Source: JANMEX01 sp031423755 (GTDB lineage: Bacteria > Pseudomonadota > Alphaproteobacteria > Rhizobiales > Rhizobiaceae). Taken from it: a DNA stretch of 8,227 bases. The translations under genes and the position numbers were made by a program. The stretch covers positions 1-8,227 of the forward strand of contig JANPGC010000124.1 of assembly GCA_031423755.1 (NCBI GenBank). Reading direction: 5' to 3'. Below, piece by piece: positions 6,099-8,227 of the stretch (the stretch's first letter is position 1; the number at the start of each line of letters is the position of its first letter). A model generated the notes under the pieces. The model saw only the letters and a list, made by a program, of their open reading frames with translations, was not told the origin of the DNA and searched no databases.

Positions 6099-6386
6099 AT
6101 GATGGGCGAACACATGGGCATTATGACCATGCCGGGAGTTGGGTTTCTCGGTCTGCTGTTCATAGGCATTCTGGCGGGTTGGCTGGCGGAGCGTGCGATG
6201 AACCGTCACCATGGCCTCTTGACCAACCTGCTCGTTGGCATTGCAGGCTCTTTCGTCGGCGGGGCGCTGGCCAGCGTGCTCAATATCGCCTTCTACGGCT
6301 TTGTCGGCAATCTGGTGGTGGCGACGGCTGGCGCAATTCTCATACTGTGGTTTTTTGGAAAGCGGGAGCAGGCGCCACGGCCTTGA
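6099..6386 (+). CDS. GlsB/YeaQ/YmgE-family small membrane protein, copy 2
   Basis: A 95-residue membrane protein with three predicted segments (about 13-31, 40-63 and 67-87). The middle part, LLVGIAGSFVGGALASVLNI, aligns with LITGVIGAFVGGYLFSALGI of the preceding gene, so the pair looks like an old tandem duplication in the same family. Compared with copy 1 it has a longer Met-rich N terminus (MMGEHMGIMTM) and a short basic tail. The ATG at 6099 has GGGGAGG at 6087-6093; later in-frame Met codons are possible starts but have poorer sites. Its last 47 bases overlap the 3' end of the convergent acyltransferase gene. Confidence 0.86.
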   Translation: MMGEHMGIMTMPGVGFLGLLFIGILAGWLAERAMNRHHGLLTNLLVGIAGSFVGGALASVLNIAFYGFVGNLVVATAGAILILWFFGKREQAPRP

Positions 6387-7434
6387 ATTGGCCGAACCGG
6401 TTCTTGAGTCGCAGCGCCGGCTTCTCGACAAACCGCCACGACAGAAACGCCAGCGGCATCACAATCGCCAGTGCTGCGACCGCGTTTCCAATCGGGCTGA
6501 TGGCCGGAAAGTTCAACAGCAAGAGCTGCTGAACCGGCCAGCCCAGTATGTAGACGCCGTATGACAGGTCGTTCCGGTCCGTGAAGTCGCTCACCCCACC
6601 AAAACGGTATTGTGCCACATACACGGCCAGATAGCCCGACAGCAGCATCAGCGCGTGCGGTACAGTGGGCAGACGGAAGTAGATCGAACACGCCGTCAGC
6701 GCGAATAGGGCCGCAAGGATGACGACGCGCAGCGGAGTGCGGCCGCGCAGGTGCCACGCTGCAACGCCAACCCAGAAGGCGAACGAGAAGCGTGCGACAT
6801 GATCGAAGAAACTGGCGTCATCATAAGCCTTGCCTTGAAGCAGCCAAACACCGGAAACGGCAATGATTGTGCCTGCGGCAGTCAGCGGCGAAATGAGTTT
6901 CGTGCGAACGATGGCCGCCATGACCAGCGCCAGCGAAATATAGCACAGCACCTCATATTTCAGCGTCCAAAGCGGCACGTTGACACCGCCGGCATAGGGC
7001 AGGGTTTCGAACACGCCGGGTATCGCACCGCTGCCAGCCAACCCGACGAGTATCTTGGCGAAATAGCCGATAATCGAACCTTTGACGATCTCGGCAAATC
7101 CAGCGTCACTCGCAAACAGGGCGCAGATAAGAAACACGCCGATGGTCGCGACGACCAAACCGGGATAGATGCGGAAAAACCGCGCCGCGCCGAATGCGAC
7201 GAGATTCGGGCGGCGGTCAAAGCTTGCGGCGACCAGAAGCCCCGACACGGTGAAAAACACATGCACTGCATGCGCGCCGAGCGGATAGCCAGTGAACGCC
7301 TCGAGCGGCTCTACCGCGTGCGCCCCGCCGGTGACCACCCAGCCGTGCGAAATCACAACGGCCATGGCGGCCAACAGGCGCACCAGCCCAAAGCTGTTGT
7401 TCCCGGCGGAACTGATATCGCCAATCACCTTCAT
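6340..7434 (-). CDS. Membrane acyltransferase, acyltransferase-3 family
   Basis: A 364-residue, multi-span integral membrane protein (about ten hydrophobic segments) of the acyltransferase-3 / OafA type, which transfer acetyl or other acyl groups to surface sugars, lipids or exported molecules. The signature is near the N terminus: SFGLVRLLAAMAVVISHGW carries the R-x10-H motif (R19, H30), followed by VFFTVSGLLVAASF and a basic R-F-F-R-I-Y-P motif. The C terminus has SYGVYILGWP and FLSWRFVEKPALRLK, the usual closing elements. The open frame continues upstream to 8214, but that part is antisense to lipA. I chose the ATG at 7434 because it begins the family homology and has AGGGA about 9 bases upstream. 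There is no SGNH domain fused. The acceptor substrate cannot be told. It is the only minus-strand gene and probably an accessory insertion. Confidence 0.92.
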   Translation of the reverse strand: MKVIGDISSAGNNSFGLVRLLAAMAVVISHGWVVTGGAHAVEPLEAFTGYPLGAHAVHVFFTVSGLLVAASFDRRPNLVAFGAARFFRIYPGLVVATIGVFLICALFASDAGFAEIVKGSIIGYFAKILVGLAGSGAIPGVFETLPYAGGVNVPLWTLKYEVLCYISLALVMAAIVRTKLISPLTAAGTIIAVSGVWLLQGKAYDDASFFDHVARFSFAFWVGVAAWHLRGRTPLRVVILAALFALTACSIYFRLPTVPHALMLLSGYLAVYVAQYRFGGVSDFTDRNDLSYGVYILGWPVQQLLLLNFPAISPIGNAVAALAIVMPLAFLSWRFVEKPALRLKNRFGQFKAVAPAPAFQKTTV

Positions 7435-7506
7435 GCTGCCAATTCCCTGCAAGTCGTCGCGCCAGACTACTGCGGCCGGGTAAATTGTTCGTATTGCGCA
7501 GGAAGC

Positions 7507-7541
7507 GCGCCTGTCATGCGCGCGTGCCACTCGACAGGCGC
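7507..7541. repeat. Inverted repeat in the lipA leader
   Basis: GCGCCTGTC (7507-7515) pairs perfectly with GACAGGCGC (7533-7541) across a 17-base loop, ending 37 bases before the lipA start. It could be an mRNA hairpin or a dyad operator. No T-run follows, so it is not a standard intrinsic terminator. Confidence 0.6.
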
Positions 7542-7560
7542 TCGCGCGCCAACTAATTAG
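7516..7560 (+). CDS. Possible 14-residue leader ORF upstream of lipA
   Basis: An ATG at 7516 opens the frame MRACHSTGARAPTN and stops at TAG 7558-7560, 18 bases before the lipA ATG. AGGAAG (7500-7505) lies 10 bases upstream as a possible ribosome-binding site. The ORF starts exactly in the loop of the 9-bp inverted repeat, and its codons run through the second arm, so translating it would open that hairpin. Such short frames arise easily by chance, and there is no homology evidence. Confidence 0.2.
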   Translation: MRACHSTGARAPTN

Positions 7561-7561
7561 T
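7552..7561. repeat. 10-bp palindrome ACTAATTAGT before lipA
   Basis: A perfect AT-rich palindrome in an otherwise GC-rich leader, ending 5 bases before the lipA ribosome-binding site AAGGGAG (7567-7573). It is placed where a repressor could block transcription or leader readout, but no regulator family is identified and it is short. Confidence 0.4.
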
Positions 7562-7578
7562 GCCGCAAGGGAGTTCCC

Positions 7579-8227
7579 ATGGTCACTGTTCTCGACGTCA
7601 CCAAGCATTCTGACGCGATGAAGCCGCGCCACCCGGAGAAGGCCAACCGGCCCGATACGGAAGTGCTGCGCAAGCCGGACTGGATCCGGGTGAAAGCGCC
7701 GGTTTCCAAAGGCTATCAAGAGACGCGTGATCTGGTTCGCTCGCATGGACTGGTCACAGTATGCGAAGAGGCGGGCTGCCCGAACATCGGCGAATGCTGG
7801 GACAAGAAGCACGCGACGTTCATGATCATGGGCGAAATCTGCACCCGCGCCTGCGCCTTCTGCAACGTGCGTACTGGCATGCCCAACGCGCTCGACAAGG
7901 CCGAGCCTGCAAGCGTCGGCAAGGCCGTCAAACAGATGGGGCTCAATCACGTCGTGATCACATCGGTCGACCGCGATGATTTGCCGGACGGCGGCGCGCA
8001 ACACTTCGCCGACGTGATCCACGCCATCCGCGAAGCCACCCCGACAACAACCATTGAGATCCTGACGCCGGATTTTCTGCGCAAGGAAGGCGCGCTGGAA
8101 ATCGTCGTTAGAGCCAAGCCCGATGTCTTCAATCACAATCTCGAAACCGTGCCGTCCAACTATCTGACTGTCCGCCCCGGCGCGCGCTATTTCCACTCCA
8201 TCCGTTTGCTGCAACGGGTCAAGGAGC
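7579..8227 (+). CDS. lipA: Lipoyl synthase (partial, runs off the right edge)
   Basis: Radical-SAM enzyme that inserts two sulfur atoms into the octanoyl group on lipoyl domains, completing the cofactor used by the E1 beta and E2 proteins encoded upstream. The window holds about the first 216 residues of an expected 320 or so. Both iron-sulfur cluster motifs are visible: the auxiliary-cluster cysteines C62, C67 and C73 in CEEAGCPNIGEC, and the radical-SAM C88, C92 and C95 in CTRACAFC. Further LipA hallmarks are VVITSVDRDDLPDGGA and VFNHNLETVP. The ATG at 7579 has AAGGGAG at 7567-7573. The gene has its own upstream region and is separated from the lpd operon by a minus-strand gene, so it is probably transcribed independently here. 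Confidence 0.97.
   Translation, partial: MVTVLDVTKHSDAMKPRHPEKANRPDTEVLRKPDWIRVKAPVSKGYQETRDLVRSHGLVTVCEEAGCPNIGECWDKKHATFMIMGEICTRACAFCNVRTGMPNALDKAEPASVGKAVKQMGLNHVVITSVDRDDLPDGGAQHFADVIHAIREATPTTTIEILTPDFLRKEGALEIVVRAKPDVFNHNLETVPSNYLTVRPGARYFHSIRLLQRVKE

Larger units (their letters stand above)
7435..7578. promoter_or_regulatory. Divergent intergenic region between the acyltransferase gene and lipA
   Basis: These 144 bases separate two divergently read genes, so promoters for both should lie here, with the lipA leader at the right end. I could not pick convincing -35/-10 pairs on either strand. Visible structures are a 9-bp inverted repeat at 7507-7541 and a 10-bp palindrome at 7552-7561. 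The left part (7435-7500) shows nothing clear beyond the AGGGA site for the minus-strand gene. Confidence 0.5.

Noticed and set aside
6394..6403. Palindrome GAACCGGTTC as an operator or terminator
   Set aside because: It lies within the acyltransferase coding sequence, is short and has no T-run; likely chance.
6751..7560. 269-codon plus-strand open frame
   Set aside because: Antisense to the membrane acyltransferase with a composition lacking any domain pattern; only its last 14 codons are considered, as a tentative leader ORF.
7435..8214. Upstream extension of the minus-strand acyltransferase frame (open to 8214)
   Set aside because: It is antisense to the intergenic region and lipA, whose iron-sulfur motifs are unmistakable; the family homology starts at the ATG at 7434.

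Overview
The window looks like chromosomal DNA from a GC-rich alphaproteobacterium of the Hyphomicrobiales (Rhizobiales), probably in or near the Mesorhizobium/Phyllobacteriaceae group. Three things point there: the gene order around a pdhB-pdhC-lpd locus followed by lipA, an N-terminal lipoyl domain on the E1 beta subunit, and short palindromic repeats of the type common in rhizobial genomes. The genus is inferred from remembered gene order and protein style, not from a search.

Layout: positions 1-141 hold the 3' end of a small membrane-anchored protein. A tightly packed plus-strand run follows: pdhB (pyruvate dehydrogenase E1 beta with a lipoyl domain), an unrecognised 88-residue gene, pdhC (dihydrolipoyl acetyltransferase E2), a DUF559-type nuclease gene flanked by repeats, an SGNH-family esterase/acyltransferase, lpd (dihydrolipoyl dehydrogenase E3), and two tandem GlsB/YeaQ/YmgE-type small membrane proteins. 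A membrane acyltransferase (acyltransferase-3 family) lies on the minus strand, its 3' end overlapping the last small membrane gene. Divergent from it, across a 144-base intergenic region, the 5' part of lipA (lipoyl synthase) runs off the right edge. No gene-free stretch exceeds 300 bases, and I see no rRNA, tRNA or CRISPR.

How the genes work together: E1 beta, E2 and E3 are parts of one complex converting pyruvate to acetyl-CoA. E1 beta and E2 both carry a lipoyl lysine here, and LipA makes the lipoyl group, so the window is a lipoate-centred central-metabolism locus. Accessory genes (the DUF559 gene, the 88-residue ORF, the membrane acyltransferase) are interspersed.

The most unusual feature is at 3173-3688. 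A DUF559 nuclease gene lies between two perfect 58-bp inverted copies of a palindromic repeat. The right-hand copy encodes the end of the nuclease and supplies the likely ribosome-binding site of the next gene. A degenerate relative of the same repeat sits in frame inside the linker of pdhC. This resembles in layout the REP/RAYT pairs of other bacteria, but with a PD-(D/E)xK-like nuclease instead of a tyrosine transposase, and is the best candidate for an undescribed system.
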